The position numbers and the translations under genes are program-made. Below, one piece after another: positions 17,151-24,793 of a stretch of DNA of 62,267 nucleotides (the stretch's first letter is position 1; each line of letters opens with the position of its first letter). The notes below the pieces were generated by a model, which did not search any database, was not told the origin of the DNA, and saw nothing but the letters and a program-made list of their open reading frames with translations. Source of the stretch: Alphaproteobacteria bacterium MedPE-SWcel (GTDB taxonomy: Bacteria; Pseudomonadota; Alphaproteobacteria; Rhodobacterales; Rhodobacteraceae); contig MPDC01000025.1 in the NCBI GenBank assembly GCA_001874255.1, positions 1-62,267 of the forward strand. The letters are read 5' to 3'.

Positions 17151-19493
17151 TCACGCGCCGTAGGGGATCCAGATTGTCTTGACGTCGGTGGCCGCCTGCA
17201 GGAAGCGTTTGCTTTGGTCGCGGCTCCAGTCAAAGGCGGTGCCGTAGTTGACCCATGTCCGTTTGAGGTTGCCTGCCGAGGCCGCTTCGATGTCTTTGGA
17301 CAGGTCGCTCGAGGAAAAGCTCCAGACGGCGTCGAGGTTCAGGTGCTTTGCCATCGTGTCGCCAAGCTCCTTGTGGCTGCCGGTCAGGATGTTGACCACG
17401 CCCGCCGGCACGTCAGAGGTGTCCAGCACTTGGTAGAGATCGGTGGCCGCCAGCGGGAAGGCCTCGGAGGCCGCCAGAATCACCCGGTTGCCCATCGCCA
17501 AGGCCGGTGCCATGGCCGAGATCAGACCCAGCAGAGGCGCGTCATCCGCACAGAGGATACCGATGGTGCCCACCGCTTCCTTCATGCCAAGGGCAACCCC
17601 CCGGATTGGCACACCATGGGCGAGGCCGTCGTATTTGTCGGCCCAGGCGGCGGCGGAGAACAGACGCTGGAGCGAGGCCTCGACCTCGGCGGCGCCGGTC
17701 TTCTTGCCGGTCAAGTCATCGAGGCGATTGGCAAATTCGGTGGCGCGGGCGGCCAGGTTTTCCGCCATGTAATAGAGGATCTGCGCCCGCAGGTGCCCGG
17801 TGGTGGCGGACCAGCCCTTGGCTCCGGCGGCGGCCTCGACCGCGTTGCGCACGTCCTTGCGGCTGCCGATGCCGACGTGCCCCAGCAGATCGCCTTTGGC
17901 CCCGTAGACCGGCTTGACGTAGCCGCTGTCGGGCCGGGCCTGTTTGCCGCCGATATACAGTTTGGCGGTGCGGTCGATGCCGGTTGGCGCTGCGGGGCTG
18001 TCGGCGGCGTCAAAGGCCACAACGGGGGCCAGCGGCTTTGATGCGGTTTTGGGTTTTGTGTAGGCCAGCAACCCTTCGACGCCGCCTTCGCGGCCAAAGC
18101 CGCTCTCGCGCTTGCCGCCAAAGGGGGCGGCCGCATCGAACATATTGGTGCCATTGACCCAGACCACACCGGCAACCAGTTTCGGCGCGATATCCAGCGC
18201 GAGGTTGATGTTCTCGGTCCAGAGGGTCGCGGCCAGCCCGTAGCGGCTGTTGTTGGCCAGCTCCAGCGCCTCGGCCGGGGTGCGGAAGGTGGTGGAGACC
18301 AGAACCGGTCCAAAGATTTCCTCCTGCATCAGCGGATCGGCGGGCGAGAGGCCCTCGATCAGCGTCGGCGGGAAGAAGCAGCCGGTGTCGGGCATGTCGA
18401 CGGCGGCCTGATGCACAGCGCCATCTGGCGCGCTGGCGACCAGCCTGGAAATCTGCGCGTGCTGGACCGGATCCACGACGGCGCCGATATCGATGCATTT
18501 GTCGAGCGGATCGCCAAGGCGCAGGGTTTTCATGCGGTTGCGCAGTTTCAGGTGAAAGGCTTGCGAGATGTTTTCCTGCACCAGCAGACGCGAGCCCGCA
18601 CAGCAGACCTGGCCCTGGTTGAACCAGATCGCATCCACCAGCCCCTCGATCGCGGAATCCAGATCGGCGTCGTCGAATACGATGTAGGGGCTCTTGCCGC
18701 CCAGTTCGAGCGTCAGCGCCTTGCCGGTGCCTGCCGTGGCGGTCCGGATGCGCTTGCCCACGTCGGTGGAGCCGGTGAAGGCAATCTTGTCCACCTCGGC
18801 ATTGACGATCATCTCGCCGACGGCGCCATCGCCGGTCACGATGTTCACCACCCCCTTGGGCAGGCCCGCCTGACGGCAGATATCCGCAAACAGCAAGGCG
18901 GTCAGCGAGGTGTATTCGGCTGGTTTCAGCACCACGGTATTGCCCATCGCCAGAGCGGGCGCGACCTTCCACGCCAGCATCAGCAGAGGAAAGTTCCACG
19001 GGATGATCTGGCCACATACGCCCAGAGCCTCGCGGTCCGGCATCTCATCCGCCATCAGTTGCGCGTGGCCTGCATGATGGTAGAAATGGCGCTGCGCGAG
19101 GGGGATGTCGATATCGCGGCTTTCGCGGATCGGTTTGCCATTGTCGAGCGTTTCCAACACGGCGAAGAGGCGGCTGTGCTTCTGGAGCAACCGCGCGATC
19201 GCATAGAGATACATGGCGCGGCCGGAGCCGCCCAGGGCGGCCCAGTCGGGCTGCGCGGTTCGGGCAGCGTTCACGGCGGCATCGACATCTTCCTGTGTCG
19301 CCTGGGTGAGGTCCGCCAGAACGTTGCCGGTGGCCGGGTTCCTGCTCTCGAAGCTGGCACCGGGGGCGGTGAATGCCCCATTGATGAAATGGCCGAACCG
19401 GCTGCCTTGATCAACCAGCCAGGCCAGGGCATCGGCTGCGCTTTCGGGGGCGGGGCCATAATCCATGGTGTCGAAGATCTCTTTGATTGTCAT
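17151..19493 (-). CDS. ALDH16-type aldehyde dehydrogenase with a second, degenerate ALDH domain
   Basis: 780 residues, far longer than a normal ALDH (about 480). Residues about 30-490 are a complete NAD(P)-dependent ALDH: IIPWNFPLLMLAWKVAPALAMGN, general base Glu in TLELGGKSPY (about 263), catalytic Cys in FNQGQVCCAGSR (about 297), and EEIFGPVL. Residues about 515-780 are a partial second ALDH fold (GTIGILCADDAPLLGLISAMAPALAMGN, GVVNILTG) with no catalytic cysteine. This architecture is that of ALDH16, for which I recall a structure from the related genus Loktanella. It starts 10 bases after the deoC stop, so it likely oxidises the acetaldehyde released by DeoC. Confidence 0.9.
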   Translation of the reverse strand: MTIKEIFDTMDYGPAPESAADALAWLVDQGSRFGHFINGAFTAPGASFESRNPATGNVLADLTQATQEDVDAAVNAARTAQPDWAALGGSGRAMYLYAIARLLQKHSRLFAVLETLDNGKPIRESRDIDIPLAQRHFYHHAGHAQLMADEMPDREALGVCGQIIPWNFPLLMLAWKVAPALAMGNTVVLKPAEYTSLTALLFADICRQAGLPKGVVNIVTGDGAVGEMIVNAEVDKIAFTGSTDVGKRIRTATAGTGKALTLELGGKSPYIVFDDADLDSAIEGLVDAIWFNQGQVCCAGSRLLVQENISQAFHLKLRNRMKTLRLGDPLDKCIDIGAVVDPVQHAQISRLVASAPDGAVHQAAVDMPDTGCFFPPTLIEGLSPADPLMQEEIFGPVLVSTTFRTPAEALELANNSRYGLAATLWTENINLALDIAPKLVAGVVWVNGTNMFDAAAPFGGKRESGFGREGGVEGLLAYTKPKTASKPLAPVVAFDAADSPAAPTGIDRTAKLYIGGKQARPDSGYVKPVYGAKGDLLGHVGIGSRKDVRNAVEAAAGAKGWSATTGHLRAQILYYMAENLAARATEFANRLDDLTGKKTGAAEVEASLQRLFSAAAWADKYDGLAHGVPIRGVALGMKEAVGTIGILCADDAPLLGLISAMAPALAMGNRVILAASEAFPLAATDLYQVLDTSDVPAGVVNILTGSHKELGDTMAKHLNLDAVWSFSSSDLSKDIEAASAGNLKRTWVNYGTAFDWSRDQSKRFLQAATDVKTIWIPYGA

Positions 19494-19503
19494 CTGGATG
19501 TCC

Positions 19504-20532
19504 TTACGCCATCGGGTGGCGGTAGCCGGCGGAATAGGCGCCGGTCACATGGTGTTCGAGCTGGCGTTCGATATCGCCCAGCAGCGACGAGGCGCCAAAG
19601 CGGAACAGGTCGGGCTGCAGCCAGCGATGACCGAGTTCCTCTTTCATCAGGCTGAGGTAGACGAGCGCATCCTTTGCCTTGGAAATACCGCCTGCGGGTT
19701 TGTAGCCGACGTGAAAACCGGTGCGGTCGAAATAGTCGCGGATGGCGCGGATCATCACCAACGAGACGGGCAGGGTCGCATTGACGCTTTCCTTGCCGGT
19801 CGAGGTCTTGATGAAATCGGCCCCGGCCATCATGCAGATCATCGAGGCCCGGGCGACATTGCGCAGGGTGCCCAGCTCGCCCGTGGCGAGGATCGCCTTG
19901 ACATGGGCCTCGCCGCAGGCCGCGCGGAAGGTTTTCATCTCGTCATAGAGCGCCTGCCAGTTGCCGCTGAGCACATGCCGGCGCGAGATCACGATATCGA
20001 TCTCGCGGGCCCCGGCCCGGACGCTTTCGCGGATTTCCTCGACCCGCAGATGAAAGGGCGACAGGCCCGCCGGAAAACCGGTCGAGACGGCCGCGACGGG
20101 GATATCTGTTCCCTGCAGCGCCTGCACGGCAGCCGGGATCATGTCGTGATAGACGCAGACCGCGCCCGTCGTGATCTCTTCCATGCCAAGTGCTGCCAGA
20201 AGATCGGCCCGCACCGGCTGACGCGCCTTGGCACAGAGACGCGCCACGCGGGCCTCGGTGTCATCGCCGGCCAGCGTCGTGAGGTCGATGCAGGAAATGG
20301 CCTTCAGCAGCCAGGCGGCCTGATGGTCTTTTTTGACGGAACGGCGACCGGGCAGGCTGGCACAGCGCCGTTCGATGGCCGAGGTGTTGGCCTCGATGCC
20401 CAGAGCCCAGTCCAGATCCAGGTCCATGCCGGGATTGCGGGGCAGGCCGCCATGGGCGTGGCCCGCGGTCGCCGGGGCGGCCGGGGATTTGGCGGGCGCT
20501 TGCGCGGCCTTGTCTGCGATTTGGCTGTCCAT
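19504..20532 (-). CDS. deoC: Deoxyribose-phosphate aldolase
   Basis: 342 residues. It cleaves 2-deoxyribose-5-phosphate to glyceraldehyde-3-phosphate and acetaldehyde in deoxynucleoside catabolism. The Schiff-base lysine lies in GADFIKTSTGKE. Other family blocks are SCIDLTTLAGDDT, VAAVSTGFPAG, EIDIVISRRHVLSG, AILATGELG and GFHVGYKPAGGI. About 70 N-terminal residues (Ala/Pro-rich, then the WALGIEANTSAIERR segment) extend beyond the short E. coli-like enzymes, as in longer DeoC types. The start at 20532 is preceded by GAGGA. It heads the deoC-ALDH16 operon; two inverted repeats upstream may be operators. Confidence 0.94.
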   Translation of the reverse strand: MDSQIADKAAQAPAKSPAAPATAGHAHGGLPRNPGMDLDLDWALGIEANTSAIERRCASLPGRRSVKKDHQAAWLLKAISCIDLTTLAGDDTEARVARLCAKARQPVRADLLAALGMEEITTGAVCVYHDMIPAAVQALQGTDIPVAAVSTGFPAGLSPFHLRVEEIRESVRAGAREIDIVISRRHVLSGNWQALYDEMKTFRAACGEAHVKAILATGELGTLRNVARASMICMMAGADFIKTSTGKESVNATLPVSLVMIRAIRDYFDRTGFHVGYKPAGGISKAKDALVYLSLMKEELGHRWLQPDLFRFGASSLLGDIERQLEHHVTGAYSAGYRHPMA

Positions 20533-20548
20533 GTGCGGGAGTCCTCGA

Positions 20549-20569
20549 GCGATTTGACGACAAAATCGC
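20549..20569 (-). promoter_or_regulatory. Inverted repeat just upstream of deoC
   Basis: Arms GCGATTT and AAATCGC flank a 7-base centre, 16 bases before the deoC start codon. Position and symmetry suggest a repressor operator (deoxynucleoside-responsive regulators are common for deoC), but no regulator gene is nearby and the motif family is not identified. Confidence 0.4.
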
Positions 20570-20586
20570 ATGCCGACCCCCTTCTA

Positions 20587-20600
20587 TGCAAGCGTTCGCA
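20587..20600 (-). promoter_or_regulatory. Possible LacI-type operator upstream of deoC
   Basis: TGCGAACGCTTGCA (minus strand) has the central CG and flanking TG/CA of LacI-family operators; the two arms match at 4 of 6 positions. It lies 55 bases before the deoC start, in the promoter zone. No LacI regulator is in the window. Confidence 0.35.
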
Positions 20601-20650
20601 CAGGATTTGGGCCAGTATTTTGACCAAAAGGACAAAATTTCTACATTTAT

Positions 20651-20696
20651 TGCGAATAATTCTCATTTTCATTGACGAAGTTGCGAATGGTTCTCA
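20651..20696 (+). promoter_or_regulatory. Two tandem Fur/Mur-like boxes before sitA
   Basis: TGCGAATAATTCTCA (20651-20665) and TGCGAATGGTTCTCA (20682-20696) are two copies of a 7-1-7 imperfect palindrome, 31 bases apart, about three helical turns. Both share TGCGAAT and TTCTCA. This is the shape of Fur-family operators; in alphaproteobacteria the manganese sensor Mur typically controls sitABCD. They lie 47-92 bases before the sitA start. Confidence 0.7.
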
Positions 20697-20742
20697 TATC
20701 TATGGGCATGGAATGATGGTGCTGCGATCAAGGAGCGCGCTG

Positions 20743-21708
20743 ATGCTGAACCGACGACATACTCTTTTGGGCCTGGGTGCTGTCGCGACGCTGGCGGCCG
20801 CGTCGCCGCTGGCGGCTGCGGGCGGGCCGCTGCGGATTGTGGCCACCACCGGCATGATCGCGGATGCCGCGCGTCAGATCGGGGGCGCGGAGGTGGAGGT
20901 GACCGCATTGATGGGGCCGGGGGTGGATCCACATGCCTACCGCCAGACCCGTACGGATATTGCGGCGATGACACGCGCGGATCTGACCCTGTGGCATGGA
21001 CTCTACCTTGAGGCACAGATGGAGGGCTTCTTCCACGCGCTGGCCCGCAAGCGCAGTGTGGTTGCAGTGGCGGAAGCGACCCCCAGGGCGCTGTTGCGCA
21101 GCCACGACGATTACGCGGACAAGTATGACCCCCACGTCTGGATGAGCCCGGAGCTTTGGCGCTATGTCGTGCAAGAGGTCGCCCGCGCCCTGACCGAGGC
21201 CCGCCCGCAGGCGGAGGCGGTCTTTGTGGCAAATCTGGCGCGCCATCTGGAGGAGCTGGATCGGTTGTCCGCCTACGGGCGCCGCATTGTCGCGGGGGTG
21301 CCTGCGGCGAACCGTGTGCTGGTGACGGCGCATGATGCCTTTGGGTATTTCGGGCGGGACTACGGTTTCGAAGTGATGGGCATTCAGGGGATCTCGACAC
21401 AATCCGAGGCCGGTCTGAACCGGATCAGCGCGCTGGTGGATACGCTGGTGGAGCGTGGGATCACGGCGGTCTTTGTCGAGACATCGGTGGCGGACCGGTC
21501 GATGCGGGCCCTGATCGAGGGCGCCGCCGCGCGGGGGCATGAGGTGGAGATCGGCGGCGAGCTGTTTTCCGACGCAATGGGCGCGGACGGCACCTATGAG
21601 GCGACTTATGTTGGCATGCTGGACCACAACTTCACCACCATTGCCGGAGCGTTGGGCGCGGATGTGCCGGCGGGCGGCATGGATGGCAAGCTCGGGGCGG
21701 GACACTGA
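20743..21708 (+). CDS. sitA: Metal ABC transporter substrate-binding protein, SitA/MntA type (Mn/Fe)
   Basis: 321 residues, with a signal peptide ending near PLAAAGG. It is a cluster A-I (ZnuA/SitA/TroA) binding protein. The likely metal ligands sit in VDPHAY, DPHVWMSP, and the C-terminal Glu/Asp region (ISTQSEAG, LFSDAMGADGTYEATYVGML). The His-rich loop typical of zinc-specific ZnuA is absent, favouring manganese or iron. The start at 20743 has an AAGGAG site; the longer upstream frame is antisense to deoC. It is the first gene of sitABCD, with two Fur/Mur-like boxes upstream. Confidence 0.9.
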   Translation: MLNRRHTLLGLGAVATLAAASPLAAAGGPLRIVATTGMIADAARQIGGAEVEVTALMGPGVDPHAYRQTRTDIAAMTRADLTLWHGLYLEAQMEGFFHALARKRSVVAVAEATPRALLRSHDDYADKYDPHVWMSPELWRYVVQEVARALTEARPQAEAVFVANLARHLEELDRLSAYGRRIVAGVPAANRVLVTAHDAFGYFGRDYGFEVMGIQGISTQSEAGLNRISALVDTLVERGITAVFVETSVADRSMRALIEGAAARGHEVEIGGELFSDAMGADGTYEATYVGMLDHNFTTIAGALGADVPAGGMDGKLGAGH

Positions 21709-21710
21709 AC

Positions 21711-22514
21711 ATGCAATTGTCGCTGGCGCAGCAGAGCAAGCAGACGGCAGAAGAGGCGGCACAGGAGACCAGCCCCTTGGCCATTCGTGGCCTGACCGTC
21801 AGCTACGGGGAAAAGCCTGCGGTCTTTTCGGTCGACATGACCGTGGTGCCGGGGCAGATGACCGCCATCATCGGGCCGAATGGTGCCGGAAAATCCACCA
21901 TGCTCAAGGCGGCCTTGGGAATCGTGACGCCGGTCTCGGGCCGGGTGCAGGTCTTTGGGCGTCCATTGGATCACCAGCGGGGCCGGGTGGCCTATGTCCC
22001 GCAACGCGCCTCTGTGGACTGGGATTTCCCGACGCGCGTGATCGATGTGGTCCTGATGGGCCTGTACCGGGATCTTGGCCTGCTCGGGCGGATCCGCGCC
22101 AGCCACCGCCGGATCGCACATGACTGTCTGGACCGTGTCGGCATGGGCGAATTCGCGGGTCGGCAGATCGGTCAATTGTCCGGCGGTCAGCAGCAACGGG
22201 TGTTTCTGGCCCGCGCCCTGGCGCAGGGTGCGGATCTCTATCTTCTGGACGAACCTTTTGCAGGCGTCGATGCCGCCACCGAGAAAGCGATCATCGGCGT
22301 GCTGAAGACGCTGCGGGCCGAGGGAAAGACGGTGGTGGTCGTGCATCACGATCTGGCGACGGTGCGGGACTATTTTGACAATGTCTTTCTGATTAATACC
22401 CGCAAGGTGGCCGAGGGGCCGGTGGCTACGGCCTTCACCGCCGAGACCCTGCAGGCCGCGTATGGCGGCCGTCTCGCCACGGCCCAGATCGATCAGATCG
22501 CGAGCTCTGCATGA
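21711..22514 (+). CDS. sitB: Metal ABC transporter ATP-binding protein, SitB/MntB type
   Basis: 267 residues. Walker A GPNGAGKST, Q-loop VPQRASVDWDFP (the DWDFP after the Q-loop is usual for Mn/Zn/Fe chelate-type ATPases), signature LSGGQQQRVFLARAL, Walker B LYLLDEPFAGVDAATE and switch His in VVVHHDL are all present. It starts 2 bases after the sitA stop and its stop overlaps the sitC start. It powers import through SitC and SitD. Confidence 0.94.
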   Translation: MQLSLAQQSKQTAEEAAQETSPLAIRGLTVSYGEKPAVFSVDMTVVPGQMTAIIGPNGAGKSTMLKAALGIVTPVSGRVQVFGRPLDHQRGRVAYVPQRASVDWDFPTRVIDVVLMGLYRDLGLLGRIRASHRRIAHDCLDRVGMGEFAGRQIGQLSGGQQQRVFLARALAQGADLYLLDEPFAGVDAATEKAIIGVLKTLRAEGKTVVVVHHDLATVRDYFDNVFLINTRKVAEGPVATAFTAETLQAAYGGRLATAQIDQIASSA

Positions 22515-23719
22515 TGTCCGTGCTGGTCGACGCGCTCTTGCTGCAGATGGGCTATAACGCCACGCTCGTGGCGATCGGTGCGGCGTTGCTGGGCGCGGCC
22601 TCGGGCATTACCGGCACGTTTCTGTTCCTGCGCAAACGGGCGCTGGTTTCGGACGCGGTCAGCCACGCCACCCTGCCCGGTGTCTGCATTGCCTTCCTGA
22701 TCCTGGTCGGCCTCGGCGGCGACGGCCGCAATCTGGCGGTGCTGCTGGTCGGATCGGCGATTTCTGCGGGGCTCGGGCTGTGGTGCATGAACTGGCTGAC
22801 AGGCAAAACGCGTCTGGCCGAGGATGCGGCCATCGGCGCGGTTCTATCGGTGTTCTTCGGCTTTGGCATCGTATTGCTGACGGTGATCCAGACGTTGGGC
22901 GTCGGGCGGCAAGCGGGGCTCGAAGGGTTTTTGCTCGGCTCGACTGCGGGCATGCTCTATTCGGACGCGCTGGTGATCGCCGCGGGCGGAGCGGCGGTGC
23001 TGATCGCGATCCTGTTGGCGCGGCGCCCGATGACCATGGTGGCCTTTGACCCGGACTATGCCGCCGCGCGTGGGCTGCCGGTCGGCCGGATCGACATGCT
23101 GATGATGGGGCTGGTCATGGCGGTGACCGTGGTCGGTCTGAAGATCGTCGGGTTGATCCTGATCGTGGCGCTGCTGATCATCCCGCCCGTGACGGCCCGC
23201 TTCTGGACCGAGCGGGCCGATCAGGTGGTCATCCTGTCCGGTGTGCTGGGCGCGGTCGCGGCCTATCTGGGGGCGGCGCTGTCGGCCTCGGCCCCGAATT
23301 TGCCAACCGGGCCGATTATCGTCTTGATGAGCTTTGCCCTGTTTGCGCTGTCCCTTCTGATTGCCCCCAACCGGGGCGTGCTGGCGGCGGTGCTGCGCCA
23401 CCGCCGGTTCCAGAAACGGGTGCATTTGCGGCAGGGTCTGCTGGCGCTGGCTCAGGATCAGACCATCTACGAACCCCTGACCCTGCGCCTGCTGGCGCAG
23501 TCCGGTTTTGCCCGCGCAGACGGGGTTGCCACCCACGCCGGCCGTCGGCGCGCGGCCAAGGCCCTGCGGGACGAGATGCGCTGGGACATTCTGCGCCGGG
23601 ATCAGGCGCAGGAAGCCGCAGCGGCCCTCTATGACGGGCTGCGTGAAATCGAAACCGTACTGACGCCGGATCAAATCGCAGCGATTGATCGCAAGATCGG
23701 CACCCCACAGGAGGTCTGA
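22511..23719 (+). CDS. sitC: Metal ABC transporter permease, SitC type, with cytoplasmic C-terminal extension
   Basis: 402 residues. Residues about 10-285 are an ABC-3 family permease with 8-9 membrane helices (ITGTFLFLRKRALVSDAVSHATLPGV, IVGLILIVALLIIPPVTARFW). Residues about 295-402 are hydrophilic and helical (TLRLLAQSGFARADGVATHAG, AAKALRDEMRWDILRR) and resemble a winged-helix or DtxR-like module seen in some Mn/Fe permeases. The ATG overlaps the sitB stop (ATGA). The extension might sense metal or gate transport, but this is inference. Confidence 0.88.
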   Translation: MMSVLVDALLLQMGYNATLVAIGAALLGAASGITGTFLFLRKRALVSDAVSHATLPGVCIAFLILVGLGGDGRNLAVLLVGSAISAGLGLWCMNWLTGKTRLAEDAAIGAVLSVFFGFGIVLLTVIQTLGVGRQAGLEGFLLGSTAGMLYSDALVIAAGGAAVLIAILLARRPMTMVAFDPDYAAARGLPVGRIDMLMMGLVMAVTVVGLKIVGLILIVALLIIPPVTARFWTERADQVVILSGVLGAVAAYLGAALSASAPNLPTGPIIVLMSFALFALSLLIAPNRGVLAAVLRHRRFQKRVHLRQGLLALAQDQTIYEPLTLRLLAQSGFARADGVATHAGRRRAAKALRDEMRWDILRRDQAQEAAAALYDGLREIETVLTPDQIAAIDRKIGTPQEV

Positions 23720-23722
23720 AGA

Positions 23723-24649
23723 ATGGGAAGCGAATTTGTCACCCTGTCCCTGACGCCCCTGCTGATCGGGATCTTTGCGGCGGTGGCCTGCGCCCTGCCG
23801 GGGAATTTCCTGCTGCTGCGCAAGCAGGCTCTGATCGGGGACGCCATCAGCCATGTGGCGCTGCCGGGGATCGTTGTGGCCTTTCTGGTGACGGGGGCGA
23901 TTTCCACCTGGCCGATGATGCTGGGGGCGGCGGGGGCCGCCTGTGTTGCGGTTGTCATGATCGAAGGCATCCGCCGCCTGGGCCGCATAGAGCCGGGCGC
24001 GGCGATGGGCGTGGTTTTCACCACATTGTTTGCCGCCGGGGTCCTGCTTCTGGAGCAAAGCGACACATCCTCGGTGCATCTGGACGTGGAGCATGCGCTC
24101 TATGGCAATCTCGAAAGCCTGATCTGGCTCGATGGCACCGGCTGGGGCTCGCTGGTCGACCCGCAGGCGCTGGCCTACCTGCCGGTCGAGCTGCCGCGCA
24201 TGGCGGCGACGCTGGTTGTGGTCGCGGGGTTCATCGCGCTGTTCTGGCGGCCCTTGACCATCGCGACCTTTGACGAGGGCTTTGCGCGCACCCTGGGCAT
24301 GCGGACAGAGCTTCTGGGCCTGGCGCTGGTCCTCATGGCCGCGATCGCGGCAGTCGCGGCTTTTGATGCGGTGGGGTCGATCATTGTCATCGCCATGTTT
24401 ATCTGCCCGCCGGCGGCCGCGCGGATGATGACCAACCGCCTGGATGTGCAGGTCGGCTGGAGCGTCGTATTTGCAACGCTGGCTGCGGTCGTCGGCTATG
24501 TGCTGGCCGGCTACGCCCCCCTTTGGCTCGGGATGGCCGACGCGGTGAGCGCCGCAGGAATGATCGCGACCATCTCTGGTGTGATCCTTGCGATTGCATC
24601 CGTTTTCGGCCCCTGCCGGTCACGGGCAGGCGCCCCGTCAGGCGTATAG
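23723..24649 (+). CDS. sitD: Metal ABC transporter permease, SitD type
   Basis: 308 residues, an ABC-3 permease with about 8-9 helices and no cytoplasmic extension. Family blocks: CALPGNFLLLRKQALIGDAISHVALPGIV, TTLFAAGVLLLEQSDTSSVHLDVEHALYG and DAVGSIIVIAMFICPPAAARM. Two different permeases, SitC and SitD, mark a Sit/Mnt-type importer rather than ZnuABC, which has one. It starts 3 bases after the sitC stop and is the last gene of the operon. Confidence 0.92.
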   Translation: MGSEFVTLSLTPLLIGIFAAVACALPGNFLLLRKQALIGDAISHVALPGIVVAFLVTGAISTWPMMLGAAGAACVAVVMIEGIRRLGRIEPGAAMGVVFTTLFAAGVLLLEQSDTSSVHLDVEHALYGNLESLIWLDGTGWGSLVDPQALAYLPVELPRMAATLVVVAGFIALFWRPLTIATFDEGFARTLGMRTELLGLALVLMAAIAAVAAFDAVGSIIVIAMFICPPAAARMMTNRLDVQVGWSVVFATLAAVVGYVLAGYAPLWLGMADAVSAAGMIATISGVILAIASVFGPCRSRAGAPSGV

Positions 24650-24793
24650 GACGACGCGTTTACCGGCCGTTCGCTGGCGGTTTGCGGGTCGGTCGTCGGC
24701 CGTACCCCAGCCGTTGCCCAGCCGTTGTACAGGCGCGGCAGGGCGCGTATTCCGGGTGGCAGAATCGCAATGGTGCATGCTAAATATAGCGGT

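Noticed and set aside
20743-24649. Zinc importer znuABC
   Set aside because: There are two permeases, the binding protein lacks the zinc-type His-rich loop, and the upstream boxes are Fur/Mur-like rather than the Zur type seen at 1956-1973.
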